A model generated the notes under the pieces. That model ran no database searches, had not been told where the DNA came from, and was given only the letters and a program-made list of their open reading frames with translations. 64,000 nucleotides of DNA, taken from the NCBI RefSeq assembly GCF_007747795.1, contig NZ_CP036275.1, positions 1,776,001-1,840,000 of the forward strand. The letters are read 5' to 3'. Each line of letters begins with the position of its first letter. Position 1 is the first letter of the stretch. This document shows positions 8,613 through 17,429 of this stretch, one piece after another. The stretch is from Maioricimonas rarisocia (GTDB taxonomy: Bacteria; Planctomycetota; Planctomycetia; Planctomycetales; Planctomycetaceae). The translations under genes were made by a program, and so were the position numbers.

Positions 8613-9308
8613 ATGGTAAACGAGTCGGGCTGCGTAACGGGCTGGATTCGCGGGGTCGCTGGAGGGGATGAAGAGGCGGCACGGCGACTTTGGGGGCATT
8701 ATTATCCAACACTGGTGCGGATGGCCAAGCAGATGCTGGGGGCTGCGCCGCGCCGCGTTTCGGATGAGGAGGACGTCGCTGCCAGTGTGCTGGAATGCAT
8801 CTGCACCGGGGCGGCAAAGGGCCGGTTCGACGACATCGCGAACCGCGACGAGCTGTGGTGGCTTCTCGTCAGTATTACACGCCAGGAGTCGGTCAATCTG
8901 GTCCGCAGGGAACTCCGGATCAAGCGGGGCGGCGGCCGGGTCTATACGGCGACCGATCTGGGGGACAACGATTCGAAGCGTCCGTTTCGAATCGATCAAC
9001 TGATCGAGAAGCAACCGACCGCCGAATTCCTGGCGATGCTCGACGAGCAACAACAGCAACTGCTCAAGGTGCTGCGGAATGATACGCTTCGCAAGGTGGC
9101 CGTCCTGCGGATCGAGGGGCACACTCATGCAGAAATTGCGGAGAAACTCGGCGTTTCGACGCGCACCGTCATTCGCAAACTGAACCTGGTGCGGGCGCGG
9201 TGGGCGCGGGAACTCGAACGCCTCGATTCCTCGAGCGATGAGATTCCGCCGGTGCAGCAGACGGCGGAGACAGCATCGTCGATGACAGGTGCGGCACGTG
9301 ACGACTAA
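8613..9308 (+). CDS. ECF-subfamily RNA polymerase sigma factor
   Basis: A 231-residue sigma-70 family ECF factor. The sigma2 region covers about residues 15-95 (YPTLVRMAKQMLG, then LWWLLVSITRQESVNLVRRE). The sigma4 region at about 160-200 has the helix-turn-helix GHTHAEIAEKLGVSTRTVIRKLNLVR. The ATG at 8613 has GGGAGAGGG directly upstream; the open frame continues to 8520 but without family similarity. The stop is 21 bases before the membrane pseudokinase at 9330, so the two genes are probably translated from one mRNA. Planctomycete ECF factors next to Ser/Thr-kinase-like membrane proteins form known families in which the kinase-like partner probably senses a signal and controls the sigma factor. 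No classical anti-sigma factor is present. Confidence 0.9.
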   Translation: MVNESGCVTGWIRGVAGGDEEAARRLWGHYYPTLVRMAKQMLGAAPRRVSDEEDVAASVLECICTGAAKGRFDDIANRDELWWLLVSITRQESVNLVRRELRIKRGGGRVYTATDLGDNDSKRPFRIDQLIEKQPTAEFLAMLDEQQQQLLKVLRNDTLRKVAVLRIEGHTHAEIAEKLGVSTRTVIRKLNLVRARWARELERLDSSSDEIPPVQQTAETASSMTGAARDD

Positions 9309-9329
9309 CGGGCACGCCCGGACGAAACC

Positions 9330-11720
9330 ATGTCGATTTCAGACGGTCTGCCACAAGGTTTCGAGAACCTCGACGCCGACGACAAGATCGACGTCGTGTG
9401 CGATCACTTCGAGGCAGCCCTGCTGGCCGGCAAAGTGCCACGGATCGAAGCCTATCTTGACTCAGCGCCGCAACAGCTTCGCCGGTCGCTGCTGATCGAA
9501 TTGTTTGGCCTCGAACTCGAGTATCGGCGGCAGCACGACGCGATCCCGGACTTCTCGGAGTATGCACGGCGCTTTCCGCACGAGTCGCGGATGCTGTGGC
9601 GACATTTCTTCGATGAGTTCAACTCTCAGTCTCCGGCCTGCGGCGTCACTCTGATTCAGGATCAAGGGGTCCCGGCCAATGACACGTCGGGCCGAAAGAA
9701 TTCGACTCTGGGGCCGGGCGGTCCGGATTATCGACGCGTCGGGAGATACCTGCTCGACGGCCTCGTCCGTCGCGATGCGGAGGGAGACTTGTGGCGGGGA
9801 TTCGACCCGGAACTGAACCGTGAGGTCATGATCCGGTTGTCGCCCGCTGAGGCCGGCATTGGACCGGGGGCTGTCGTCGCGCAGCTGCATCGGGCACGCA
9901 AGGTGACGCATCTTCATCATCCGGGCATCGTCGGGACCTACGATGCCGGTGCGGAGGATGGGCGGTACTACATCGTGACCGAAGTGGTCGAAGGGGAACC
10001 GCTCAGGCAACACGTTTCGGCTGGAAACACCGAGCATCGGCAGATCGCAGAACTGATAGCGCAGGTGGCCGATGCACTCGCAGTGGCCCATGCCAGCGGA
10101 GCCCTGCACCTGAACCTTTCGCCGGATCAGATCGTAGTCGATCTGTCGGGCCGGCCACGGCTGCAGGGGTTCGCCGTCGATGCCTGGACCATTTGCGGAG
10201 ACGATGCCGGTCAGCTTGCGAAACTGGCCACGTATCGCGCGCCGGAGCAGTTTGTCGGGAAGACGGGCGATATTGGCGTCACGACGGATGTCTATGCCTT
10301 GGGGATGGTGCTGTACGAGCTGCTCAGCGGACAGCCTCCGTACTGTGGTGTCGTGCAGGAGATCACCGGCCAGGTTCTCACGACGCCGCCGATTCCGTTG
10401 CAGCAGTGTGCTCCAGGTGTCTCTGATGATCTGGCGGCGATTTGCAGTAAGGCTATCGCTCGGGAACCTCAGAGCCGGTACTCCTCGGCCGAAGAGTTGG
10501 CGGACGACCTGCGCCGATATCTGGACGGGAAGACATCACGGGCGAGTCGCGTTTCGTTCTGGCACCGCGCCGATCGGGCGGTCCGTCGACGTCCATGGGA
10601 GTGGTTGACGGTGCTGGTCGCATTCCTGGGAATCGCAGTCGCGTGCAGCGTCGCGTTGTGGGACGACGGACGTGTGCGAGTGCAGATCGCAACGCAACCA
10701 TCCGGGGCGGCGGTCACGTTCGTTCCGCTGAGCGATGCCGACGGTCGCCCCCTTCCGCATCGGGCTGTGGCGGTCGACGCCGGCGACGTTCTGGAAGCAC
10801 GCCTGCCCCCGGGAAAGTATCTCGTTGTCGCTGTGGTCGAGGGGCATGGTTTTCACGAGGTCTGGAGGCACGTTCCGCACCCCGACAGCAATGACGTTCC
10901 CGGACCGTATCCCCATCAGCGCTGGTCGGTGCACTCTTCGGGGTTGCTGCAGAGGGACGTGGTCACGCTTCCCGCGATCGACATTCCTGACGACTCGGTC
11001 GTCGAGGAAATGGTCCTGGTGAAAGGCGCGAGCGCCTTCGAGGTTGGTGACGATGCAGGAGGTCGTTCCTCACATATGCGGCCGATGCGGGACTTCTATC
11101 TCGAGCGGACCGAGCTGACCTGGAGGACGTACCACGAGGTCACGGAGATGCTGCCTCCCTTCATGCCGCCGCACGAGCGGGCCGCAGCCTCACGACTTGA
11201 CGAGGCGGCTACCTATCTGACGTTCGATCAGGCGGTGGTATTGGCAGAGCGCCTGGGGAAGCGACTGCCGGACGAATTTGAGTTCGAGTACGCGGCAACG
11301 CGTGCGGGGACGCAACGGTTTCCGTGGGGACATGATGCCGGGCCGGGCACGCACTGGACCTTCGGTGCGGTCACGGATCACGAGTACGACATCGTGACGT
11401 TCGGCAACCAGCCGCCGATCATCGGGCTCTACTCGAACGTCGCGGAATGGACGTCGTCCCGGCCGGTCCCCTACCCCGGTGCCGAGGGGAGCGAACCGGA
11501 TGTGGTCGATCCGGACCTGCGGGTCGTGCGCGGCGGTCCCTGGTCGGTGCTGCAGGGGACGCCTGATCTTTCCGAAGTGCCGGACGGGCCGCGGGAACGG
11601 ATCGGAATCCCCCGCATGAGCGCCCGCAAAGGTCTGGGAGTCCGCTTTGCACGCAGTGCGGTGCCACGGGTGCTGCCGGAGCATTTTGCCGGGTCTCCCG
11701 ATGAGCGGCGGGGCGAGTAA
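9330..11720 (+). CDS. Membrane pseudokinase with C-terminal FGE/SUMF1-like domain
   Basis: A 796-residue protein with four parts: an N-terminal helical region (1-130); a Ser/Thr-kinase fold (about 138-400); one transmembrane helix (about 428-448, WLTVLVAFLGIAVACSVAL); and an extracytoplasmic beta region followed by a formylglycine-generating-enzyme-like domain (about 555-780). The kinase fold lacks every catalytic residue. The VAIK lysine is R169 (VMIRL), HRDLKPDN reads HLNLSPDQ (260-267) and DFG reads GFA (280-282), although the APE motif and VYALGMVLYELLSG helix remain. The FGE-like domain keeps LPDEFEFEYAATR, NVAEW and RVVRGGPW but has no catalytic cysteine pair. It lies 21 bases after the ECF sigma gene. 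It is probably a signal-binding or scaffolding partner of that sigma factor. Confidence 0.85.
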   Translation: MSISDGLPQGFENLDADDKIDVVCDHFEAALLAGKVPRIEAYLDSAPQQLRRSLLIELFGLELEYRRQHDAIPDFSEYARRFPHESRMLWRHFFDEFNSQSPACGVTLIQDQGVPANDTSGRKNSTLGPGGPDYRRVGRYLLDGLVRRDAEGDLWRGFDPELNREVMIRLSPAEAGIGPGAVVAQLHRARKVTHLHHPGIVGTYDAGAEDGRYYIVTEVVEGEPLRQHVSAGNTEHRQIAELIAQVADALAVAHASGALHLNLSPDQIVVDLSGRPRLQGFAVDAWTICGDDAGQLAKLATYRAPEQFVGKTGDIGVTTDVYALGMVLYELLSGQPPYCGVVQEITGQVLTTPPIPLQQCAPGVSDDLAAICSKAIAREPQSRYSSAEELADDLRRYLDGKTSRASRVSFWHRADRAVRRRPWEWLTVLVAFLGIAVACSVALWDDGRVRVQIATQPSGAAVTFVPLSDADGRPLPHRAVAVDAGDVLEARLPPGKYLVVAVVEGHGFHEVWRHVPHPDSNDVPGPYPHQRWSVHSSGLLQRDVVTLPAIDIPDDSVVEEMVLVKGASAFEVGDDAGGRSSHMRPMRDFYLERTELTWRTYHEVTEMLPPFMPPHERAAASRLDEAATYLTFDQAVVLAERLGKRLPDEFEFEYAATRAGTQRFPWGHDAGPGTHWTFGAVTDHEYDIVTFGNQPPIIGLYSNVAEWTSSRPVPYPGAEGSEPDVVDPDLRVVRGGPWSVLQGTPDLSEVPDGPRERIGIPRMSARKGLGVRFARSAVPRVLPEHFAGSPDERRGE

Positions 11721-11815
11721 ACGCACTGTCGCAAGTTGCTGCATCGACCGCGCCCTGTTGTGGGGACGACATGGGAGGAAGGGGTGTGCACGTCGCGGGT
11801 TCTGAGATATGACCG

Positions 11816-13399
11816 TCAACGCCGCAGCTCGCGTGACAGAAAATCCCGCGCGGATTCGAGAATCAGCCGGCCCACACTGAGGGCCTGGTTCTGCAACTGC
11901 CGGACGCGTTCCTGCCGGATCTCGTGATGCAGTGTCCGCAGCAGCGCCGAGGCCCGGGCCTGGTCGAGCAGCGTCACCATGACGGGGACCAGTTCTTCAT
12001 TCACCCCGCTGACGCGGTCCCCTGCGGCATCACTGCAGACCGGGACGACAGCGTCGAGGCGTTCGCCGAACAGCTCGATCTGGTAAGCGGCCGCCTCGCT
12101 GATCGATTTTGCCTTGGGGGTGGCGGGCTGGACCCAGTCGTATGGCGGGGACCATTCGAGGACCGGGCTCAGTCCGTCAATGTGCGTGAGGACGGCAACC
12201 ACCGGCGGTGGCTTCAGACGTTTGCGCTCCCGGTACCACGTCTGCATCGTCTCGAGAACGACGCGGTCCGGCTCGCGGGCCGGCGAACGGGCGTCGAGCA
12301 CCAGCAGAACAAGATCGGCCCGTTCAAAAGCGGCGTACATCGCCCGCAGCTGTTCCTGCGAGGCGCCGGCGTCGGCGTAGCCGGCAGTGTCGAGCAGTCT
12401 CAGCTCGGCCTGCTGATCCGGCCAGGTCAGCCGGTACTCCTGAACGTCCCGTGTCTTCGGCAGGACATCGACCGCCGCCCGGTTCTCACCCAGCAGCGCG
12501 TTGATCAGGCTCGACTTGCCCGCCTTGACCTGCCCGATGACCGCGACGGTGACCGTGGCGTCCTCTTCACGAGTCTCTTTCTTCGAAGTGTCTTCGTCGA
12601 CGTGAGCCGGCAGAGGTTTCGATGCCGTTTCGGGCTTGAGGCGGGCCATCGCCGCCCGGTAACGATCGGCCCCCCCGCGCAGGCGGCCACTGTTCATTTC
12701 GATGCAGTAGTACCCGACCTGCCGGACAAACATCGAGTAGAAGGCGCCAAGCACGCCCGTCTGCAGTTCCTCCGAGAAGGGATCCATGGTGAACCGTGTG
12801 ACCAGATACCGCAGTGCGTTCGCAGGATTCAGGTACAGCGAGGCCATCCAGGTGACGTCGCGTGCCGCACGATACCAGCCGGGTGTCCTCCCCAGCAGTC
12901 GCCACTGGCGGACGGTGATCATGTGACTGGCCGGCAGCGAGCGGTGGGCCCAGCGTTCGACGTCCTCGAGTGCGAGGTGGGCGGCGGCGAGGATCTCGAC
13001 GACCGTCAGTGACGAGACGGGATCACTCGTTTTGGGGTGGTAGTGCTGTGCAATTTTGAGGGAGAGTTCGGTCGCGATATTCAGGTAGAAGTGTGGATCG
13101 GTCATCTGCGCCGGCGTGACTTCGTCGATCGCCTGTTGCCGACGGACGACGATCTTCATCGCTTCTTCGTCCTGCGGCGTCCAGTGCAGTGCCGGCTCGA
13201 TGCGGTTGCGGGCTGCCGGGTACAGACGGGCCTGCCAGCGTCGGGCCAGCAGAAAACCGAGTCCCCAGAACACCGGTGGGATCCACCAGGACCAGACCAG
13301 AGAACCGGTCTGCCACAGGGCCCAGATGCCGAGTACCGCGAAGACCGCCAGCGGGATCACCAGCAGCGTCCCGAGGACCGCAAGCTGCCAGAGCTTCAT
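11816..13399 (-). CDS. Membrane-anchored P-loop GTPase, second of a pair
   Basis: A 527-residue protein with one or two N-terminal transmembrane helices (KLWQLAVLGTLLVIPLAVFAVLGIWALW, then WIPPVFWGLGFLL), a helical middle section and a GTPase domain from about residue 275. G1 is VIGQVKAGKSSLINALLG, G3 is LLDTAGYADAG and G4 is LTHID (a variant of NKxD). A helical C terminus follows. It resembles the YfjP/Era-like dynamin-neighbour GTPases (DUF697-associated), not a translation GTPase. The ATG at 13399 overlaps the stop of the upstream GTPase gene by ATGA, so the two are translationally coupled. The same frame runs open to 13762 inside the upstream gene, but that is overprinting. Confidence 0.82.
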   Translation of the reverse strand: MKLWQLAVLGTLLVIPLAVFAVLGIWALWQTGSLVWSWWIPPVFWGLGFLLARRWQARLYPAARNRIEPALHWTPQDEEAMKIVVRRQQAIDEVTPAQMTDPHFYLNIATELSLKIAQHYHPKTSDPVSSLTVVEILAAAHLALEDVERWAHRSLPASHMITVRQWRLLGRTPGWYRAARDVTWMASLYLNPANALRYLVTRFTMDPFSEELQTGVLGAFYSMFVRQVGYYCIEMNSGRLRGGADRYRAAMARLKPETASKPLPAHVDEDTSKKETREEDATVTVAVIGQVKAGKSSLINALLGENRAAVDVLPKTRDVQEYRLTWPDQQAELRLLDTAGYADAGASQEQLRAMYAAFERADLVLLVLDARSPAREPDRVVLETMQTWYRERKRLKPPPVVAVLTHIDGLSPVLEWSPPYDWVQPATPKAKSISEAAAYQIELFGERLDAVVPVCSDAAGDRVSGVNEELVPVMVTLLDQARASALLRTLHHEIRQERVRQLQNQALSVGRLILESARDFLSRELRR

Positions 13400-14577
13400 G
13401 CGTCGTTCCCGCTCTCGTGCGTTCGTTGCCACAGCTTCGCCGCCTGATTGAGCTGGTCGCGCCAGATATCGCTGATCTGCTCTTCCGAGGGAACATGGCC
13501 GGAATTGACCTGTCCGAAGTACCAGCAGATCGCCCGACCGGTGGCATAAGTGTAGGCGAAGGCGAGGGTCGCGTTGGCGGCAATGCCGACGTAGGGAATG
13601 AACTTCAGGGATTCCCGGGTCAGCATTCGTGTCAGCAACCGCCCACCCAGCAGTCCGGCTCCTTTGAGCACGGCGTTGCCGTCGAGGGACTGCCCGTAGA
13701 TGCCGGCGAGCTTGTACGTCATCCGGGACTGAATCGCCATGACCGACGGAATATCGACCCACGGAATCGGGACGGCTGCGGCCGTCGCAGCCAGCATGCT
13801 GTGACTGAGGACGACCGGCAGCGCCTGGCGTTCTTTCAGGTCACGCAGCGAATGCATTGTCTCGTCGAACTGCAGCAGGGTCTGTCGGAATGCGGCCGGC
13901 AGCATGTCCAGCAGAGCCTGTTTCAAACGTTCCCCACCATACTCCGGCTGATGAAAGCCTTCTTCCGGCCGGGTCAGGTCGATCGGCACGATCCGGTCGA
14001 CGAGCCCGGCAAAGGTTTCCTGCTGTTTCTCAAGGGATCGCTGCAGATCGTCGGGCAGGCCCTCGGGGATGAGTTCGTCGCCGAACGGGTCTTTCTCGGG
14101 ATGTTGCTGCTGCGGGTACGCCTCGTGCAGACAGGTGAGCGCGAGAACCACCGGCCGCTCGGGATTGGCCGCGCGGATGACACGTAAGGGCGTAACGACC
14201 GATTCGAGGGCGTGGTCCATCACCCGGACGGTGATCACCATCAGGTGCGTCGACTGAGCGAACTCGCGAAGGTCTTCTTCCGGATCGTAGGCACTTTCCC
14301 CCAGCCCACGGGTATCCATGAAGCGCAGCAGCGGGCTCGATTCCGAAGGGAAGTCGAACCGTTGGGAATGCTTTGTTTCCGGCCGGTAGCCGCTGCCGAT
14401 GCGTGCGTCTTCGGCCCCGGTGAGATAGCGGACGATCGAGGTCTTGCCGCTTCCGGTCTTGCCGAACATCCAGAAGACGGGAACCGGAGCATTTTCGAGG
14501 ATGCTCGCCTGCTCGTCCCGGAACTCCGCGTCGGACGGAGGGCGGTTGAAGAGAAGCGATTTCAGTGTGTTGAGCAT
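13396..14577 (-). CDS. P-loop GTPase with DUF697-like C terminus, first of a pair
   Basis: A 393-residue GTPase. G1 is FGKTGSGKTSIVRYL (about residues 38-50) and G3 is MDTRGLGES, while the G4 position reads LTCLHEA in place of NKxD, so guanine specificity is not obvious. The C-terminal 130 residues have a small-residue-rich hydrophobic pair (AATAAAVPIPWVDIPSVMAIQ and FIPYVGIAANATLAFAYTYATGRA), as in the DUF697/YcjF family, suggesting membrane association. It is followed by the second GTPase with a four-base overlap, so the products probably act as a heteromeric pair at the inner membrane. Cargo and signal are unknown; such pairs are linked to stress and envelope responses in other bacteria, which is inference here. 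Confidence 0.82.
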   Translation of the reverse strand: MLNTLKSLLFNRPPSDAEFRDEQASILENAPVPVFWMFGKTGSGKTSIVRYLTGAEDARIGSGYRPETKHSQRFDFPSESSPLLRFMDTRGLGESAYDPEEDLREFAQSTHLMVITVRVMDHALESVVTPLRVIRAANPERPVVLALTCLHEAYPQQQHPEKDPFGDELIPEGLPDDLQRSLEKQQETFAGLVDRIVPIDLTRPEEGFHQPEYGGERLKQALLDMLPAAFRQTLLQFDETMHSLRDLKERQALPVVLSHSMLAATAAAVPIPWVDIPSVMAIQSRMTYKLAGIYGQSLDGNAVLKGAGLLGGRLLTRMLTRESLKFIPYVGIAANATLAFAYTYATGRAICWYFGQVNSGHVPSEEQISDIWRDQLNQAAKLWQRTHESGNDA

Positions 14578-14762
14578 AGGGATCGCACTTCAGGTGACTG
14601 ACCGATTATCGGCGAGCGGCCCGGAAATGGCGAGCCCCGCAGAGCATGTCTGGACGTGACGGAAGGCGAAGTCCCTTCACCCCCGCACGTTGCTCTGCTT
14701 CAATGCGGGGCTGGTCCCCTGCCCTTGCGGGATTGTTCGCCACGTTCAACGGGATGTCCATC

Positions 14763-15560
14763 ATGACGGATCAGCTGTTTTCTGTATCGGACCAGGCGGT
14801 CCTTGTCTCGGGCGGAAGCCGGGGAATCGGTCTGAGTCTGGCTCGCGGCTTTGCCGAACGTGATGCCCGCGTGGTGATTACCGGCCGGGACGAACGGACA
14901 CTGGCCGAGGCGGCAGCCGAGATTTCCGTGGGGGCTCATCCCGTGCGGTGGCAGGTCTGTGATGTCGCCGACGCCGATCAGATCCCGCGGGTGGTGGACC
15001 AGGTGATCGAAGAACTCGGCGGCATCGACACGCTGGTCAATGTGGCCGGCGTCAACATCCGGCAGCCGGTCGAGAACTTCACCCAGGATCAGTTCGACTT
15101 CGTCCTGGACATCAATCTGCGTGGAGCCTTCTTCATGGCGAAGGAAGTGGGCCGAACGATGATCGCCCGCGGCTCGGGGGCAATCATTAACATCGATTCC
15201 CTCAACAGCGATGCGCCGCTGAAGTATGTCGCACCCTACGCGATGAGCAAGTGCGGGCTCAACGCCATGACGCGATCGCTGGCGATGGAATGGGGCCCGA
15301 AGGGGGTGCGGGTGAACGGGCTGGCCCCCGGGTTTATCCTCACCGATCTGACGCAGAAGCTCTGGTCCGACCCGAGAATGGAGGAGTGGGGCGAGTTCAA
15401 TACGCCGATGGGGCGACTCGGCCAGCCGGAAGATCTGGTGGGGACGGCGGTCTTTCTCGCATCGCCCGCCGCGGCGTTTCTGACCGGTCAGACGGTTTAC
15501 GTCGATGGGGGGATGATCGCAGGACGGATCTGGCCGATCCCACAAGATGGGGGGCAGTAG
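14763..15560 (+). CDS. SDR-family dehydrogenase (gluconate 5-dehydrogenase-like)
   Basis: A 265-residue classical short-chain dehydrogenase/reductase. The cofactor motif is SGGSRGIGLS (TGxxxGxG class), an acidic or neutral strand-2 end is followed by GRDERT (favouring NADP(H)), and NVAGVN is the structural NNAG. The catalytic Ser lies in INIDSLNSDA with Y and K in YAMSK. The C terminus NGLAPGFILTDLT and YVDGG is typical of the gluconate 5-dehydrogenase/2-deoxy-D-gluconate 3-dehydrogenase group. Two ATGs are possible; 14763 has GGGA eight bases upstream, 14754 does not. The next gene on the strand is an unassigned protein, so a sugar-acid catabolic role is plausible but unproven. Confidence 0.85.
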   Translation: MTDQLFSVSDQAVLVSGGSRGIGLSLARGFAERDARVVITGRDERTLAEAAAEISVGAHPVRWQVCDVADADQIPRVVDQVIEELGGIDTLVNVAGVNIRQPVENFTQDQFDFVLDINLRGAFFMAKEVGRTMIARGSGAIINIDSLNSDAPLKYVAPYAMSKCGLNAMTRSLAMEWGPKGVRVNGLAPGFILTDLTQKLWSDPRMEEWGEFNTPMGRLGQPEDLVGTAVFLASPAAAFLTGQTVYVDGGMIAGRIWPIPQDGGQ

Positions 15561-15773
15561 CCCGCCAATCGCCTGTAACCGGCAGAATCGGTCCGTTTCG
15601 TGCGGTCGCAGCGTCGATCGACGCTCGACAGAGTCCAATTGCCACGCCGAGACTCTGTGCCGGCAGACGTGGATGCGTCCTGTGGGCTATGATTCCGACA
15701 ACTTGATCCGCACGCCGATCCGCCCCGCCTGAATCCCCAGATACGTCTGCCGCACCGCGGCAACCGAGAATCG

Positions 15774-17000
15774 ATGCAGAAATCCCTCGATCGCAAGCTG
15801 GCCGCCATTCACGCCGACCCGCAGGGTTGCCCCGAGTTCATCATCGCCGACGCGAAGGATGCCGACATGGCGTTCGGCATCGGGGCGCCCGGGCTGTCGC
15901 CCGAACGTCATGACACCGAGCTGAAGTACAAAACGCTCGCCGAGTATCGCGAACAGATTCGCGCAGTCATTCGCCAGGGCATCGTCGATATCGTGCTGAT
16001 GTCGGCGAGCACCAGCGAACACCTGACGCTGCGCGAGGGGCTGTTCGACAACTCGCATGTGACGCCGGCCATCCGGGCGAATGACGCCACCGATGTGCAC
16101 GCGTTTCGCGGCAGCCGGATTCCCCAGGCCCCTGCCCATCCGTTCCGGACGGCCCTGATCGACCATGCCCAGTGTGGCCACCTCGACTGTGCACCGGAGG
16201 AGCGACCGCGGGGCGCGAATCTCGGGCTGTATTCGGTCACCTTCAACAACGATCTCGAGCTCGATCTCCACACGCTCGAGCAGTACAACGCGTTCCGTGC
16301 CGAGGCGGAGCGGAAGGGGTTCCGGCATTTTCTCGAGCTGTTCAACCCGAACGTCCCTGGGGCCGTTTCGGACGAGCAGCTGCCGTACTTCATCAACGAT
16401 GTCATTGCCCGGACGCTGGCGGGAGTGGCTTCTGCGGGGCGGCCGGTCTTTCTGAAGATCCCCTACAACGGTCCGCACGCGATGGAGGAACTGGTCGCGT
16501 ACGACCCGCATCTGATCGTCGGTGTGCTGGGGGGCTCGGCCGGGACGACGCTGGACGCGTTTACGCTGCTGTACGAAGCGAAGAAGTACGGAGCCCGCGC
16601 CGCACTGTTCGGCCGCAAGATCAACCAGGCCGAGAACCAGCTGGCGTTCATCGAATTCCTGCGGCACATTGCCGATGGAGTGATCGAACCGATTGAAGCC
16701 GTTCGTGCGTATCACGCCGTGCTGGAGAAGCTGGGGCAGAAGCCGACGCGCTCGCTGGAAGACGACCTGACACTGCAGACGAACGTGATGAGCTACGGCG
16801 GGAGCAGCACGTTCACGAGTCTGCCGCCGACCCGCAAGGCGAAGGGGACAACAGGCGTCGCATCGACAGACGGATCGGCCGGCGATGGGAACGGAGCGTC
16901 CCCCGACTTCGGAGCAATGTCGTCGGAAGAGCGGCTGGAGTACCACCGACAGCGTCTGGGGCTCGCCTCAACCGCACCCGGGGACGTCAATCACCAATGA
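15774..17000 (+). CDS. Conserved hypothetical protein, aldolase-like barrel suspected
   Basis: A 408-residue cytoplasmic protein I do not recognise with confidence. It has no signal peptide or membrane segment. The pattern of alternating hydrophobic strands and helices suggests a TIM barrel: DIVLMSAS, LGLYSVTF, HFLELFNPN, VFLKIPY, LIVGVLGG and ARAALFGRKI. KIPYNG and VGVLGGSAGTT resemble the Schiff-base lysine and phosphate-binding loop of DeoC/FbaB-like aldolases. Charged residues such as D-H-A-Q-C-G-H (about 131-137) could bind metal. The C-terminal 60 residues are low complexity and end in EERLEYHRQRLGL. It is 213 bases after the SDR gene on the same strand, so a joint role in sugar metabolism is possible. 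Confidence 0.6.
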   Translation: MQKSLDRKLAAIHADPQGCPEFIIADAKDADMAFGIGAPGLSPERHDTELKYKTLAEYREQIRAVIRQGIVDIVLMSASTSEHLTLREGLFDNSHVTPAIRANDATDVHAFRGSRIPQAPAHPFRTALIDHAQCGHLDCAPEERPRGANLGLYSVTFNNDLELDLHTLEQYNAFRAEAERKGFRHFLELFNPNVPGAVSDEQLPYFINDVIARTLAGVASAGRPVFLKIPYNGPHAMEELVAYDPHLIVGVLGGSAGTTLDAFTLLYEAKKYGARAALFGRKINQAENQLAFIEFLRHIADGVIEPIEAVRAYHAVLEKLGQKPTRSLEDDLTLQTNVMSYGGSSTFTSLPPTRKAKGTTGVASTDGSAGDGNGASPDFGAMSSEERLEYHRQRLGLASTAPGDVNHQ

Positions 17001-17199
17001 ATGGTGCGTCGTCTGCGGCGACGGCACCCGACATTTCGGTTGTCCGCGTACGTGGTTGGTGACGCTGTAGGGTGTGTCACGACTGGTGGGGGGCTCTGCG
17101 GTCGGTGAGGTGTTCGAGCATGTTTGTCGAAGCTGATTGGCTGTGTTGGTGGTCGTGACGCACCATCGCTGGTGGGAGGACGTCATCAAGGACTGAACG

Positions 17200-17227
17200 G
17201 TGCGTCGCCTGCGGCGACAGCACCCTA
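17200..17227. repeat. Hairpin repeat module GTCGCC-TGC-GGCGAC
   Basis: GTCGCC and GGCGAC pair around a TGC loop, extended by outer arms GGTGC and GCACC with one bulged A. A near copy (GTCGTC arm) lies at 17003-17029 and an inverted copy ending GGTGCTGTCGCCGCAGGCG lies at 36334. The extent and copy number elsewhere in the genome are not visible here. Confidence 0.55.
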
Positions 17228-17270
17228 CACTGGCAGCTCGCTATAATTGTCCGGGCCGGCGACGCAACAG

Positions 17271-17307
17271 AAAACGCCGGGCCGCGCGAATGGGCGCGAT
17301 CCGGCGT
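17271..17307 (-). terminator. prfB: Intrinsic terminator of prfB
   Basis: On the minus strand ACGCCGG-AT-CGCGC, a six-base loop, and GCGCG-GC-CCGGCGT form a long GC stem followed directly by TTTTCTGTT. It lies about 120 bases beyond the prfB stop codon and has the shape of a rho-independent terminator. Confidence 0.65.
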
Positions 17308-17429
17308 CTGTTTCTTTCGGGCAGTGCAGGAGCTCTACGGGTTCGCATGCCCACCCGCCTACGCTGTGAGGGCATGGCACCCATCGTCGGGCGTAAGTCC
17401 GGGATGACTCGCTGCGTCCCCTGCCCCGC

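Larger units (their letters stand above)
17001..17429. other. Gene-free spacer with repeated hairpin and prfB terminator
   Basis: No gene is supported. The spacer holds two copies of a GGTGCGTCG(C/T)CTGCGGCGAC hairpin module at about 17003-17029 and 17200-17227, the prfB terminator (17271-17307), and an unassigned stretch 17310-17429. A reverse copy of the hairpin module is in the spacer at 36331. Confidence 0.6.

Noticed and set aside
9330..11720. Calling the 9330 protein an active kinase or a sulfatase-modifying enzyme
   Set aside because: The catalytic residues of both domain types are missing, so only the folds are claimed.
13400..13762. Upstream extension of the second GTPase gene
   Set aside because: It lies inside the first GTPase gene in another frame; the ATG at 13399 with ATGA overlap is the natural start.
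17242..17247. TATAAT hexamer
   Set aside because: No good -35 element or downstream gene on the plus strand; likely chance.
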